DNA of 64,000 bases from CAVQCJ01 sp963771835 (GTDB lineage Bacteria > Actinomycetota > Actinomycetes > Prado026), in NCBI GenBank assembly GCA_963771835.1, contig CAVYVA010000001.1:682001-746000 (forward strand). Direction: 5' to 3'. The translations under genes and the position numbers were made by a program. Positions 1 through 8,480 of the stretch are shown here, in pieces. Each line of letters starts with the position of its first letter. The stretch's first letter is position 1. The notes below the pieces were generated by a model. The model ran no database searches, was not told where the DNA came from, and saw nothing but the letters and a program-made list of their open reading frames with translations.

Positions 1-512
1 TCGGGGTCCTGCAGCGCCGTCCAGAGCATCCCCCGTGCGTCTGCGACGGTCGCGGGGGCGATCACGCGCAGGCCGGGCACGTGGGCGTACCACGCCTCGA
101 ACGAGTGCGAGTGCTGCGCGGCCAGCTGGCGTCCGGCTCCGGTCGTCATGCGGACGACCAGCGGCACGTTCAGCTGCCCACCACTCATGTGCAGCAACGC
201 AGCGGCGGTGTTCACGAGCTGGTCCATGGCCAGCATCGAGAAGTTGACCGTCATGATCTCGACGATGGGTCGCAGACCGCCGATGGCCGCCCCGATCCCG
301 GCTCCCACGAACGCCGACTCCGACAGCGGCGCGTCCCGGACGCGTTCCTCGCCGAACTCCTCGAGCAGGCCCAGGCTCACCCCGAAGCCGCCACCGTAGC
401 GGCCGACGTCCTCGCCCATGAGGAACACCCGCGGGTCGCGTCGCATCGCGTCGCGCATGGCCTCGCGGACCGCCTCGCGGTACGTCGTCGTCTGCTGCGC
501 GGTGTCGGTCAT
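1..512 (-). CDS. pdhB: 2-oxoacid (pyruvate-type) dehydrogenase E1 component, beta subunit, 3'-truncated by window edge
   Basis: This is the N-terminal 170 or so residues of the transketolase-like beta subunit of a thiamin-diphosphate dehydrogenase, which pairs with the alpha subunit to decarboxylate a 2-oxoacid (pyruvate most likely) and pass the acyl group to lipoyl-E2. Read on the minus strand it opens MTDTAQQTTTYREAVREAM and then shows the family motif LMGEDVGRYGGGFG, a stretch ending APLSESAFVGAGIG, and the later QHSHSFEAWYAHVPGL segment that carries family histidines. The ATG at 512 overlaps the stop of the alpha-subunit gene as ATGA, so the two are translationally coupled. The gene has no stop inside the window and continues left of base 1. 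Branched-chain or acetoin dehydrogenase E1 beta is possible, because substrate cannot be read from this part. Confidence 0.9.
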   Translation of the reverse strand, partial: MTDTAQQTTTYREAVREAMRDAMRRDPRVFLMGEDVGRYGGGFGVSLGLLEEFGEERVRDAPLSESAFVGAGIGAAIGGLRPIVEIMTVNFSMLAMDQLVNTAAALLHMSGGQLNVPLVVRMTTGAGRQLAAQHSHSFEAWYAHVPGLRVIAPATVADARGMLWTALQDP

Positions 513-1498
513 GACGCGCCTGCGCCACTGGTGACGAACCGGGTCAGGGCTTCCACCGGCTCGTCGGTACCGTTCTCGGCGAAGGCGACGGCGGCGTCCA
601 CCTCGGCCGTCACCTCGGCCTCCATCGCGGTCAGCGTGTCGTCGTCCGCCCCGCCGCCGGCGCGCATCCGCTCGGCGAGGAGCAGCAGGGGGTCACGGGT
701 GCGCCACTGCTCGACCTCCGCCTTCTCGCGGTAGCGGTCCGGGTCGTACATCGAGTGGGCGCGGAACCGGTAGGTCCTGGCCTCCAGGAAGACCGGTCCG
801 CCGCCGTCCCGCACCAGCTCGACGGCCCGCCGCGCGGCCTCCCAGACCGCGACCACGTCCATGCCGTCGCAGGTCCAGGCGGGCACCTCGTACGAGGACG
901 CCTTGATCGCCAGGTTGGTCTCGGACTCGGACCGGTCCAGGGCGGTGCCCATCGCGTACAGGTTGTTCTCGCACAGGAACAGCACCGGCAGCCGCCACAG
1001 CGCCGCGAGGTTCATCGACTCGTGGAACTCCCCCTCGGCCATCGCGCCCTCGCCGAAGAAGCAGACGGTGACGCGGTCCAGGCCGAGCATCCGGTCGGCC
1101 AGCCCCAGGCCCACCGCCAGCGGCAGCCCGCCGGCGACGATCGCGTTGCCGCCGTAGAACCGCGTCGGCGCGTGGAACAGGTGCATCGACCCGCCGTGGC
1201 CGCGGCAGACTCCTTCGACCCGTCCGAACATCTCGGCCATGACCGCATCCATCGGGACGCCACGGGCGAGGGCCTGGCCGTGGTCCCGGTACGTCGCCAC
1301 GACGGCATCGTCGGGACGCAGGTGCGGCAGCACTCCGGCCGCGACCGCCTCCTCCCCGATGTACAGGTGCAGGAAGCCACGGATCTTCGAGGCGCTGTAC
1401 AGCTCGGCGCAGCGCTCCTCGAACCGCCGGATCCGCAGCATCGAGCGGTAGAGCTCCAGCAGGTCGGGCCCGTGGGCCGAGACGGTCACGACGACCAC
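509..1498 (-). CDS. pdhA: 2-oxoacid (pyruvate-type) dehydrogenase E1 component, alpha subunit
   Basis: 329 residues, the usual length for an E1 alpha subunit of the heterotetrameric type. It binds thiamin diphosphate and starts decarboxylation of pyruvate or a similar 2-oxoacid in the cytoplasm. The ThDP/Mg motif runs from GEG (residues 149-151) to ENN (177-179). Upstream are RGFLHLYIGEEAVA and the TYRDHG segment around residue 70, and downstream the YRFRAHSMYDPDRYR loop typical of the family. The GTG at 1498 lies inside the 3' end of the acetyl-CoA synthetase gene (13-bp overlap), and the stop overlaps the E1 beta start as ATGA. The three genes therefore form one operon that makes acetyl-CoA from both acetate and a 2-oxoacid. 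Acetoin dehydrogenase (AcoA) is the main alternative. Confidence 0.88.
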   Translation of the reverse strand: MVVVTVSAHGPDLLELYRSMLRIRRFEERCAELYSASKIRGFLHLYIGEEAVAAGVLPHLRPDDAVVATYRDHGQALARGVPMDAVMAEMFGRVEGVCRGHGGSMHLFHAPTRFYGGNAIVAGGLPLAVGLGLADRMLGLDRVTVCFFGEGAMAEGEFHESMNLAALWRLPVLFLCENNLYAMGTALDRSESETNLAIKASSYEVPAWTCDGMDVVAVWEAARRAVELVRDGGGPVFLEARTYRFRAHSMYDPDRYREKAEVEQWRTRDPLLLLAERMRAGGGADDDTLTAMEAEVTAEVDAAVAFAENGTDEPVEALTRFVTSGAGAS

Positions 1499-3306
1499 CC
1501 CGCCGCCGGTTCCGCCACCGGTCCGGTCGGCGTCTCGAGCGCGGACACGTCCCCCTCGGGCAGGCCGAGGGCACGCGCCCTGAGCAGGCGACGCATGATC
1601 TTGCCGCTGCGCGTGTGCGGGAGGTCAGGGTCGAACGCGATCTCCCGCGGGGCGACCGCCGGGCCGAGGCGTTTGCGGGCGAACCCGTAGATCTGCGCCC
1701 GGAGCGCGTCATCGGGCTCGTACCCAGGTCGCAGCGAGACGTACGCCTTGACCACCTCGCCGGCCACCGGGTCCGGGACTCCGATGACCCCTGCCTCGGC
1801 GACCGCGGGGTGCTCCATCAGCACGCTCTCCACCTCGAACGGACCGATGAGGTGGCCGGCTGACTTGATCACGTCGTCGCCGCGCCCCACGAACCAGAAC
1901 CAGCCGTCCGCGTCCCGGCGCACCAGGTCGCCGGACAGGTACCACGAGCCCACGAACGACTCGCGGTAGCGCTCCTCGGCCCCCAGGTACGCGCGCATCA
2001 TGGACGGCCAGGGCGTCCGCAGGGCGAGCTCGCCCTGCTCGTCGGGCCGGCTGACCAGCTCCGGCTCACCGTCCGGCCCGACCACCGGATGTCCCGAGGG
2101 GTCGCGCCGGACGAGCGCGGCCTCGACGCCGGGCACCGGGCGACCCATCGAGCCCGGCCTGACCTCGGCCCCGGCGAAGTTGGCCACCATGATCGCCCCG
2201 GTCTCGGTCTGCCACCACGTGTCGTGGATCGGGCGGGACAGGGTCTGCATCCCCCAGACGACGACCTCGGGGTTCAACGGCTCTCCGACGCTGGCCACAT
2301 GCCGCAGCGCGGAGAGGTCGTGCTCGCGCGGCAGCTCCGGGCCGGCCCGCATCAGCATCCGCAGCGCGGTTGGCGCGGTGTACCAGACCGTGACCCGTTG
2401 CTCCTCGAGGATCGAGTACCACCGGGCCGCGTCGAACTCGAGCTCGTCGACCACGCACGTGACGCCGCAGGTGAGCGGGGCGACGATCCCGTACGAGGTA
2501 CCGGTCACCCAGCCCGGGTCGGCCGTGCACCAGAACACGTCGCCGTCGCGCAGGTCCAGGACGTACCGGCCCGTCATGTGGTGGGCGACGACGGCGTCGT
2601 GCACGTGCACCGCACCCTTGGGCATGCCCGTCGTACCACTGGTGAAGTGCACGAGGGCGATGTCCTCGGCTTCGGTCGGTTCGATCGGCGCGCGCGGGGA
2701 TCCGAGCCCCATCAGCCCTTCCATCGACTGCACCCCGGGTCCGTCGACGGTGTCCGCATCCGGCCCGATGAGCAGCACATGGTCCAGCCACGGCAGATCG
2801 GGGCGCAGTGCGGCGATCTTGCGGCGGTAGATGCCGGCCGTCGTGACGAGCACCCGTCCACGGCCCAGCTCGAGGCGCTGGCGCACCGGCTCGGGGCCGA
2901 ATGCGGAGAACAGCGGGGAGAAGGCGCACCCCGCCTTCAGACTGCCCAGGACGGCGATGTACAGGTCCGGGAGCCGGCCGGCCAGCCCGTAGACCACGTC
3001 GCCGCGCCGGACGCCCAGCAGGCGCAGCACGTCGGCGAACCGGTTCGTCCGGTCGGCGAGCCGCGCGTAGGTCAGCTCGCAGTCGACACCGTCCTCGCCG
3101 AGGAAGCGCAGGGCCGGTACGTCGCCGTGGCCGTGCACGACATGACGGTCCACGGCCTCGTAAGCCATGTTGAGCCCTCCGGCGGGCAGGCCGTCGAGCC
3201 AAGACCTGGCTTGGTCCCAGCTGAAGCCCGCATACGCCGCCTCGTAGTCCGGCATGTTGACCAGGCCGGCCAGGGCCGGGTCCTTCACGATCGCAGGTCG
3301 GGACAC
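1486..3306 (-). CDS. acsA: Acetate--CoA ligase / AMP-forming acyl-CoA synthetase (AcsA-like)
   Basis: A 606-residue member of the ANL adenylating superfamily that activates acetate or a short acyl acid with ATP and CoA. The P-loop A3 motif FTSGTTGMPKG lies at residues 221-231. The later motifs WWQTETG, YLSGDLVRRDADGWFWFVGRGDD and the C-terminal RSGKIMRR, whose lysine is the usual acetylation and regulation site, are all present and in order. The length matches the short AcsA type (about 570-600 residues) better than the 650-residue Acs type. The GTG at 3306 is preceded on the minus strand by an AGGAGGAG ribosome site. It sits between the hibernation-factor gene (45-bp gap) and pdhA (overlapping), which suggests a role in acetyl-CoA supply under the same control. 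Propionate or another short acid could be the real substrate. Confidence 0.88.
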   Translation of the reverse strand: MSRPAIVKDPALAGLVNMPDYEAAYAGFSWDQARSWLDGLPAGGLNMAYEAVDRHVVHGHGDVPALRFLGEDGVDCELTYARLADRTNRFADVLRLLGVRRGDVVYGLAGRLPDLYIAVLGSLKAGCAFSPLFSAFGPEPVRQRLELGRGRVLVTTAGIYRRKIAALRPDLPWLDHVLLIGPDADTVDGPGVQSMEGLMGLGSPRAPIEPTEAEDIALVHFTSGTTGMPKGAVHVHDAVVAHHMTGRYVLDLRDGDVFWCTADPGWVTGTSYGIVAPLTCGVTCVVDELEFDAARWYSILEEQRVTVWYTAPTALRMLMRAGPELPREHDLSALRHVASVGEPLNPEVVVWGMQTLSRPIHDTWWQTETGAIMVANFAGAEVRPGSMGRPVPGVEAALVRRDPSGHPVVGPDGEPELVSRPDEQGELALRTPWPSMMRAYLGAEERYRESFVGSWYLSGDLVRRDADGWFWFVGRGDDVIKSAGHLIGPFEVESVLMEHPAVAEAGVIGVPDPVAGEVVKAYVSLRPGYEPDDALRAQIYGFARKRLGPAVAPREIAFDPDLPHTRSGKIMRRLLRARALGLPEGDVSALETPTGPVAEPAAGWSS

Positions 3307-3351
3307 CGTGGACTCCTCCTCTCAGCACTCAGAGGCTCAGTGATCACAGGC

Positions 3352-4569
3352 TCAGTGCGCCCCGAAGCGGCAGACGGCGCCGATGCCTTCCGCAGGGCGC
3401 CCGGGCGCGTCGGGCGGGACCACCCGGACGTGCGCCCCGGACAGCAGGGCCGCCCGTACCGCCACATCGACGAGGTTCCCGGCTCGGACCAGCTCGCCGG
3501 ACTCCCTCGCCGAGGCGTCGTCCCGGAAGACGTCGGTCGCACCGGTCCCGAACCACGCGGTGCGCGGGTCGCCCTCGGCAGGCACGACCAGCAGCGCTGC
3601 AACCCTTCCCGCAGCCAGTGCGTCGATCGTGGCCGCGCTCCCCTCGACCGCGTGCTCTCCAGGGTCCAGATGGGTCTGGAAGTACTCGAGCAGGCTGACC
3701 GTCTGCGCCTGCGCGGCGTCGCGTAGCACCTCCTCGACCTGCACGCCGCGACCGGACTGTGAACCGTCGGGCGAGCGCCCGCCGGTGATGTGCCGGACCA
3801 GGACCCGCGGCTCGTCCGGGAGCCGCTCGGAAAGGAGCTGGAGAGCCCGGACGTCGCCGGAGAGCACCAGCACCTGCGCGCCGTGCTCCGCCAGAGCCGC
3901 GGTCGTCTCCTCGGCGACCCGCTCCGCGTTGTGCCGCCAGCTGTCCTCGGCACGACGCTGGTACCGGGGCTGCGACCAGCCGCCTGGAGCGTTGCGTTCG
4001 ATCTCGTCGTCCGGACCGGCGACCCGCCAGGTCCGGGCCGGCTCGTCGCCACCTCGGGACGCCGTGAAGTCGGCGCCCGTCCGGTCGGTGACGACCAGGA
4101 CGTACGGCGGCCGGTCCTGCCGCCAGGCCAGCAACGGGAGGATCGGCGGCGGGGCCGCGAGACCTGCGCGGTCGGGGACCCTGGTGCTCGCGAGCCGTTG
4201 CTCGTGGACGACGGCGCCGTCGGGGTCGACGAAGACGGCGAGCGTGTCCGGCGCCTCCTTGGTCGCGCCGATGACGGTCGCCAGGGTGGTCACCGCCGGT
4301 TCCGGGGCACCAGCGCGGACCAGCTCGTCGACGATCCGCCGCCAGCGCAGGTCCCGTTCCCGCTCGCCGAGCGAGTCCAGCCCTGCGTACACGTAGGCGA
4401 GCGCCGCCGGCGCCCGTACCAGGTCGCGCAGCGCGGAGTGCTCCGGGCCCGCGTTCAACATCGCTTGGACGGGCACGTCCCGCGCCGACCCGTCCGTCCC
4501 TACCCGATCAGTCCTGGTGACCACGTCCGCCATCTCCTTCGTACGACGTGCGGTCGAACGGGTGCTCAT
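3352..4569 (-). CDS. Rv2629-family ribosome hibernation factor (bacterial eRF1/Pelota-like, Vms1 relative)
   Basis: 405 residues resembling mycobacterial Rv2629, of the archaeo-eukaryotic release-factor-like group in bacteria. Family members (Rv2629, Msmeg_1130, Balon) bind the ribosomal A site and take part in dormancy; Rv2629 belongs to the DosR hypoxia regulon in Mycobacterium tuberculosis. Visible family traits are an N-terminal domain with LAVFVDPDGAVVHEQRL and PYVLVVTDRTGADF, a central eRF1_2-like stretch (AEDSWRHNAERVAEETTAAL, then LVLSGDVRALQLL), and a C-terminal domain ending in a long Leu/Val-rich strand. The ATG at 4569 was used; an internal ATG (MADVVTRTDR) at 4533 is possible. 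A perfect 12-bp inverted repeat lies 35 bp upstream, and the gene heads the acsA-pdhAB run. Confidence 0.78.
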   Translation of the reverse strand: MSTRSTARRTKEMADVVTRTDRVGTDGSARDVPVQAMLNAGPEHSALRDLVRAPAALAYVYAGLDSLGERERDLRWRRIVDELVRAGAPEPAVTTLATVIGATKEAPDTLAVFVDPDGAVVHEQRLASTRVPDRAGLAAPPPILPLLAWRQDRPPYVLVVTDRTGADFTASRGGDEPARTWRVAGPDDEIERNAPGGWSQPRYQRRAEDSWRHNAERVAEETTAALAEHGAQVLVLSGDVRALQLLSERLPDEPRVLVRHITGGRSPDGSQSGRGVQVEEVLRDAAQAQTVSLLEYFQTHLDPGEHAVEGSAATIDALAAGRVAALLVVPAEGDPRTAWFGTGATDVFRDDASARESGELVRAGNLVDVAVRAALLSGAHVRVVPPDAPGRPAEGIGAVCRFGAH

Positions 4570-4603
4570 GCCCTACGCAAGCAGAGATGTCCTGGCCCGT
4601 GGA

Positions 4604-4632
4604 GGGCCGAAGGTCCTGGTGACCTTCGGCCC
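4604..4632. promoter_or_regulatory. Perfect inverted repeat between divergent genes, candidate DosR/DevR-type operator
   Basis: GGGCCGAAGGTC at 4604-4615 and its exact complement GACCTTCGGCCC at 4621-4632 are separated by 5 bp. The repeat lies between the divergently read hibernation-factor gene (start 4569) and an SDR gene (start 4690). It lies upstream of both genes and lacks a T-tract, so an operator fits better than a terminator. The GGCCC/GGACC-like half-sites resemble boxes bound by DosR/DevR regulators, and the downstream gene family is DosR-controlled in mycobacteria. That assignment is inference. Confidence 0.5.
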
Positions 4633-4689
4633 TGCTGCCCGTCCTGCGCCCGGGGCTAGCGTCGGGCTGACACGACGGAGGTGGGTGCC

Positions 4690-5439
4690 ATGGCCCGACT
4701 GGACGGGAAGATCGCCATCGTCACGGGCGCGGCCCGCGGCATGGGACTGGCCGAGGCGCAGCTGTTCAGCGCCGAAGGGGCGCGGGTAGTCCTGGCCGAC
4801 GTCCTGGACGCCGACGGGACGCTGGCGGCCAAGGAGCTGGGCGCCGACGCCGTCTACATGAACCTCGACGTGACCTGCGAGGCCGACTGGCGGCACGTCC
4901 TCGCCGAGACCCAGCGGGTGTTCGGGGTCCCGGACGTGCTGGTCAACAACGCCGGCATCCTCCGGTACGGCCCGATCACGCAGATGTCGCAGCTCGAGTT
5001 CGAGTCGGTGCTGGCCGTCAACCTCGTCGGCCCGTTCCTCGGGATGAAGGTGGTGGGCGCCGCGATGGCGGTCGCCGGCCGCGGATCGATCGTGAACGTG
5101 TCGTCGATCGGCGGCATGATCGGCTACTCGCAGCTCGGTGCGTACGTCGCCAGCAAGTGGGGGCTGCGCGGCCTGACGAAGACCGCCGCGCTCGAGCTGG
5201 GCCGCTCAGGCGTCCGGGTGAACTCGCTGCACCCGGGTGGCGTGGACACCCCGATGACGAACGCCGCCGGTGGGCCCGTCGACCAGTCGCCGTACGCCGG
5301 CCAGCCCATCCCGCGGATCGGACGGCCGGAGGAGATCGCCAACCTCGCGCTGTTCCTGGCCTCGGACGAGTCGTCCTACAGCACGGGTTCGGAGTTCGTC
5401 GCCGACGGCGGGGTCACGGCAGGTCAGTCCCTCGGCTGA
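4690..5439 (+). CDS. Short-chain dehydrogenase/reductase (hydroxysteroid dehydrogenase-like)
   Basis: A 249-residue classical SDR, an NAD(P)-dependent cytoplasmic oxidoreductase. The cofactor motif TGAARGMG is at residues 12-19, NNAG at 86-89, and the catalytic set is Ser138/139, Tyr152 and Lys156 (YVASK). An Asp after the second strand (LADVLD) points to NAD(H) preference. The pattern, including LHPGGVDTPMT, most resembles 3-alpha(20-beta)-hydroxysteroid dehydrogenases and FabG-like reductases, but the substrate cannot be deduced. I chose the ATG at 4690 because GGAGG at 4677-4681 sits 8 bp before it; an in-frame GTG at 4681 overlaps that site. It is divergent from the hibernation-factor operon and shares the inverted-repeat region with it. 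Confidence 0.85.
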   Translation: MARLDGKIAIVTGAARGMGLAEAQLFSAEGARVVLADVLDADGTLAAKELGADAVYMNLDVTCEADWRHVLAETQRVFGVPDVLVNNAGILRYGPITQMSQLEFESVLAVNLVGPFLGMKVVGAAMAVAGRGSIVNVSSIGGMIGYSQLGAYVASKWGLRGLTKTAALELGRSGVRVNSLHPGGVDTPMTNAAGGPVDQSPYAGQPIPRIGRPEEIANLALFLASDESSYSTGSEFVADGGVTAGQSLG

Positions 5440-5497
5440 ACGCTGTGCCAGCACGGGCAGCGAATAGGGTGGGCGTCGGCCGTAGCCGAGGAGTGCG

Positions 5498-6355
5498 ATG
5501 GACGAGGGCGACAACACCCGACCGCTCGAGGCCGGCGTGGTCAGGGACTTCCGGGTGAACCTGTCCTACGGCGACTACCTGCACCTGGACGAGCTCCTGT
5601 CGGCGCAGCACCTGGTCAGCCGTCCGCCGCACCACGACGAGCTGCTGTTCGTGATCCAGCACCAGACGTCCGAGCTGTGGCTCAAGCTGGTCCTGCACGA
5701 GCTGCGCTCCGCCCGGCACAGCCTCGCCGAGGACGACCTGCGGCGGGCGCTCAAGGGACTGGCCAGGGTCAAGCACATCCAGCGCACGCTCACCGAGCAG
5801 TGGTCCGTGCTCGCGACACTCACGCCGTCCGAGTACGCCGAGTTCCGGCGGTTCCTGGGGACGTCATCGGGGTTCCAGTCGTTCCAGTACCGCGCGGTGG
5901 AGTTCATCCTGGGCAACAAGAACGCCGACATGCTCGAGGTGTTCGGGCACGACGACGCGGCTCGAGGCATGCTCGCCGAGCTGCTCGCGGAGCCGAGCCT
6001 GTACGACGAGTTCCTTCGCTACCTGGCCAGGCGCGGGCACGAGGTCCCGCAGTCGTTGCTCAGACGCGACGTGACGCGCGCGCATGCGTACACGCCCGAG
6101 CTCGTCCCGGTCTTCTACCGCATCTACGAGTCCCCCGAGCAGCACTGGGAGGCGTACGAGACGTGCGAGGAGCTCGTGGACCTGGAGGAGAACTTCCAGC
6201 TATGGCGGTTCCGCCATCTGAAGACCGTCGAGCGGCTCATCGGGCACAAGCGCGGCACGGGCGGGTCGAGCGGCGTGAACTTCCTCAGGGCCGCGCTCGA
6301 GCTCAGCTTCTTCCCGGAGCTGTACGCCGTCCGCACCGAGATCGGCTCGCCCTGA
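5498..6355 (+). CDS. kynA: Tryptophan 2,3-dioxygenase
   Basis: 285 residues, a heme enzyme that opens the indole ring of L-tryptophan to N-formylkynurenine, the first step of the kynurenine route. The hallmark FVIQHQTSELWLKL is present with the substrate-contacting His55. The C-terminal RFRHLKTVERLIGHKRGTGG places the axial heme ligand at His240, the same number as in the Xanthomonas enzyme. Length and motif order are normal. The ATG at 5498 follows a GAGGAG-like site (5488-5493). No kynureninase or formamidase is adjacent, so the pathway is completed elsewhere or the enzyme serves NAD or tryptophan turnover alone. Confidence 0.95.
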   Translation: MDEGDNTRPLEAGVVRDFRVNLSYGDYLHLDELLSAQHLVSRPPHHDELLFVIQHQTSELWLKLVLHELRSARHSLAEDDLRRALKGLARVKHIQRTLTEQWSVLATLTPSEYAEFRRFLGTSSGFQSFQYRAVEFILGNKNADMLEVFGHDDAARGMLAELLAEPSLYDEFLRYLARRGHEVPQSLLRRDVTRAHAYTPELVPVFYRIYESPEQHWEAYETCEELVDLEENFQLWRFRHLKTVERLIGHKRGTGGSSGVNFLRAALELSFFPELYAVRTEIGSP

Positions 6356-6495
6356 GACCCGAACGGCGCGGCCGAGAAACTTACGGTTGCCCGCAGTGCG
6401 CGACCCTGGAGCAGGTCGGGCTGGCCGCGCCGCCGCTGGACCCCGGCCAAGGCGTGCTGCTCGAGCTGCGGGCGCACTGAGACGACGGGAGCGTC

Positions 6496-7365
6496 ATGGA
6501 GCACCGACGGCTAGGCCGCCTCGGCCACGACAGCTCGGTGCTGATCTACGGCGCGGCCGCCCTCGCCGACGTCGACCAGGACACCGCCGACCGCTCGGTC
6601 TCCGAGGCTCTGGACGCCGGGATCAACCACTTCGACGTGGCGGCGAGCTACGGGGACGCCGAGCTGCGGCTCGGACCGTGGATGCCCCGGATCCGCGCGG
6701 ACATCTTCCTGGCCACCAAGACCGGTGAGCGCGAGCGCGGGCCGGCTCGAGCCCAGGTCGAGGCGTCGCTGACCCGGCTGCAGACCGACCACGTCGACCT
6801 GCTGCAGCTGCACGCCGTCGGGGACCTGGCCGAGCTGGACCGGGTGACCGGGCCAGGCGGTGCGCTGGAGGCGGCGGTGAGCGCTCACGAGGAAGGGCTG
6901 GTCCGCGCGGTCGGCATCACCGGCCACGGGGCCCAGGCGCCGGCCACCCACCTGGAGGCACTGCGCCGCTACCCGTTCGCGACCGTCCTGACCCCGCTGA
7001 ACCCGGTGCTCTGGAGCGATACGGCGTACCGGGCGGACTACGAGGCTCTCGTGGCCGAGGTGCGCCACCAGGACGCCGGGCTGATGACGATCAAGACGGT
7101 CTCCCGGCGCAACTGGCCGAGCGGCCGCGAGCCGGCGTCCTACGCGACGTGGTACGAGCCCTACGACACGCCCGACCGCATCCGCGCCGCCGTCTCCTGG
7201 GTACTCGCGCGGCCCGAGGTCACCGGGCTGGCGACGGCCGGGGACGTCCGGCTGCTCGGCATGACGGTGGCCGCCGAACGTGACCGGGTGGACCCGGCCG
7301 AGGCTGCCGCGCTGCTCCTGGGCGACCCCGACTACTCCTCGCCCTTCCTGGCGATGCCCTTCTGA
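6496..7365 (+). CDS. Aldo/keto reductase family protein
   Basis: 289 residues with the AKR TIM-barrel pattern. The catalytic tetrad appears as Asp47 (NHFDVAASYGDAE), Tyr52, Lys75 (FLATKTGER) and His106 (LLQLHAVGD). The protein is a probable NADPH-dependent carbonyl reductase or alcohol dehydrogenase, soluble and without a signal sequence. It resembles the short Fe-S-free members of the oxidoreductase subgroup that includes YdjG-like enzymes; substrate unknown. The ATG at 6496 has GGGAG eight or so bases upstream. The last 34 bp overlap tail-to-tail with the convergent TetR gene. Confidence 0.85.
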   Translation: MEHRRLGRLGHDSSVLIYGAAALADVDQDTADRSVSEALDAGINHFDVAASYGDAELRLGPWMPRIRADIFLATKTGERERGPARAQVEASLTRLQTDHVDLLQLHAVGDLAELDRVTGPGGALEAAVSAHEEGLVRAVGITGHGAQAPATHLEALRRYPFATVLTPLNPVLWSDTAYRADYEALVAEVRHQDAGLMTIKTVSRRNWPSGREPASYATWYEPYDTPDRIRAAVSWVLARPEVTGLATAGDVRLLGMTVAAERDRVDPAEAAALLLGDPDYSSPFLAMPF

Positions 7366-8042
7366 GGCCGCCGCCGTCCTGCGGCCGGCGTGGGCTCGGC
7401 CAGGAGCAGCCGGATCCACGATTCGGCCAGGTACGCCTGGAACCGGTCGGGCCGCCATCCCCGGCGGGTGACGAGCAGGTCCCAGTACTCGGCGGCGTTC
7501 ATGCTCCAGAGGATGTCGGCGACCGTGCCGTCGTCGAGGCCGTCCCGCAGGTTCCCGGTCGCGCGCAGCTCGGCTGCGAACAGCCGCATGTTGCCCGCGC
7601 GGCGGTCGCTGATCTCCTGCCACAGAGCCGCGCAGTCGGGGTCGCTGACGGCGGCGTCGCGCAGGGCGCGGAAGATCGGCGCCATCCGTACCTGGATGCT
7701 GGTGACCGCCGCCGCGTAGATCGTCAGCTTCTCCCGGGCGGTGCCGGCCAGGTGGATCCGCTGCACGTACTCCCGCTGCTCGGCCGGGACGGCTTCGTCA
7801 GTACCGGAGATCGCCGTCTCGACCAGCTCGCGCAGCAGCGCGGGCTTGCGCCCGACCGAGGTGTACAGGGTGTCGACCGCGACCGCGGCGCGCCCGGCGA
7901 TCTGACCGACGGTGGTGCGCGCGTAGCCCTGCTCGGAGAACAGGGAACGGGCGGCCTCCAGCACCGCTCGCCGCGTCCTGGCGGCCTGCTCGGCCCGACG
8001 CGAGGAGTCGTAGCGGCGCCGGGTCTTGACGGGCTCGGTCAC
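7332..8042 (-). CDS. TetR/AcrR family transcriptional regulator
   Basis: About 236 residues. An N-terminal TetR helix-turn-helix is clear (ARTRRAVLEAARSLFSEQGY, then TTVGQIAGRAAVAVDTLYTS). The C-terminal ligand domain has no recognisable ligand signature. I prefer the GTG at 8042 (VTEPVKTRRRYDSS) because residues read from an upstream ATG at 8108 look non-coding and would run through the promoter and operator region. It is divergent from the small gene at 8107 with a 17-bp palindrome between them, so autoregulation and control of that gene are likely. The C-terminus ends in a basic tail overlapping the end of the aldo/keto reductase gene. Confidence 0.85.
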   Translation of the reverse strand: MTEPVKTRRRYDSSRRAEQAARTRRAVLEAARSLFSEQGYARTTVGQIAGRAAVAVDTLYTSVGRKPALLRELVETAISGTDEAVPAEQREYVQRIHLAGTAREKLTIYAAAVTSIQVRMAPIFRALRDAAVSDPDCAALWQEISDRRAGNMRLFAAELRATGNLRDGLDDGTVADILWSMNAAEYWDLLVTRRGWRPDRFQAYLAESWIRLLLAEPTPAAGRRRPQKGIARKGEE

Positions 8043-8065
8043 GCGGCCTAGTTTACCAATATTCA

Positions 8066-8082
8066 TCCGAATCTGCTTCGGA
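8066..8082. promoter_or_regulatory. 17-bp palindrome, candidate TetR operator
   Basis: TCCGAA, 5 bp, TTCGGA: a perfect 6-bp-arm palindrome in the AT-richer divergent promoter region between the TetR gene (start 8042, minus) and the small gene at 8107 (plus). Position and symmetry suit the operator of the adjacent TetR protein. No binding evidence is available. Confidence 0.5.
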
Positions 8083-8106
8083 CCGAAATCGAGCCAGGAG
8101 GACCCC

Positions 8107-8412
8107 ATGGTCTACGCGTTCACCCAGGACGTGCCGATCCGCGAAGACCTGTACCGCAAGATCACCGACGCGATCGGCCCGGAACCGATCGCCGGCCTCC
8201 TGCTGCACCTGTGCGTCCGCCGCCCCGACGACAGCCTCTACTACATCGACGTGTGGGATGACGAGGAGAGCTGCGGCCGTGCGTTCGACGAGCGCATCCA
8301 CCCGGCGGTCGACCTGGCGTTCGGCGGCCGGCGTCCGCCCACCGAGCCCGTCACGCACGCACTCGACGTGATCGATGCCGGCGGCGCCCTGCTCGGCACC
8401 GTCGCCGGCTGA
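8107..8412 (+). CDS. Small hypothetical protein under probable TetR control
   Basis: 101 residues, soluble, acidic, with alternating strand and helix content (DVPIREDLYRKITDAIG, then LLLHLCVRRPDDSLYYIDVWDDEESCGRAF) reminiscent of the dimeric alpha/beta-barrel or ABM-like fold. I do not recognise the family with certainty. The ATG at 8107 has an ideal AGGAGG at 8096-8101, and the longer reading frame from upstream would pass through the operator. It is the only evident target of the divergent TetR regulator. Confidence 0.75.
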   Translation: MVYAFTQDVPIREDLYRKITDAIGPEPIAGLLLHLCVRRPDDSLYYIDVWDDEESCGRAFDERIHPAVDLAFGGRRPPTEPVTHALDVIDAGGALLGTVAG

Positions 8413-8480
8413 CCCTCAACCCGGCAGACGGGTTCGGTGCCACCACCGGACGGGGTCGGAGGGCCGGGGATGATGGGGCG

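Noticed and set aside
4604..4632. Inverted repeat considered as a terminator
   Set aside because: It lies upstream of both flanking genes, which diverge from it, and has no T-tract.
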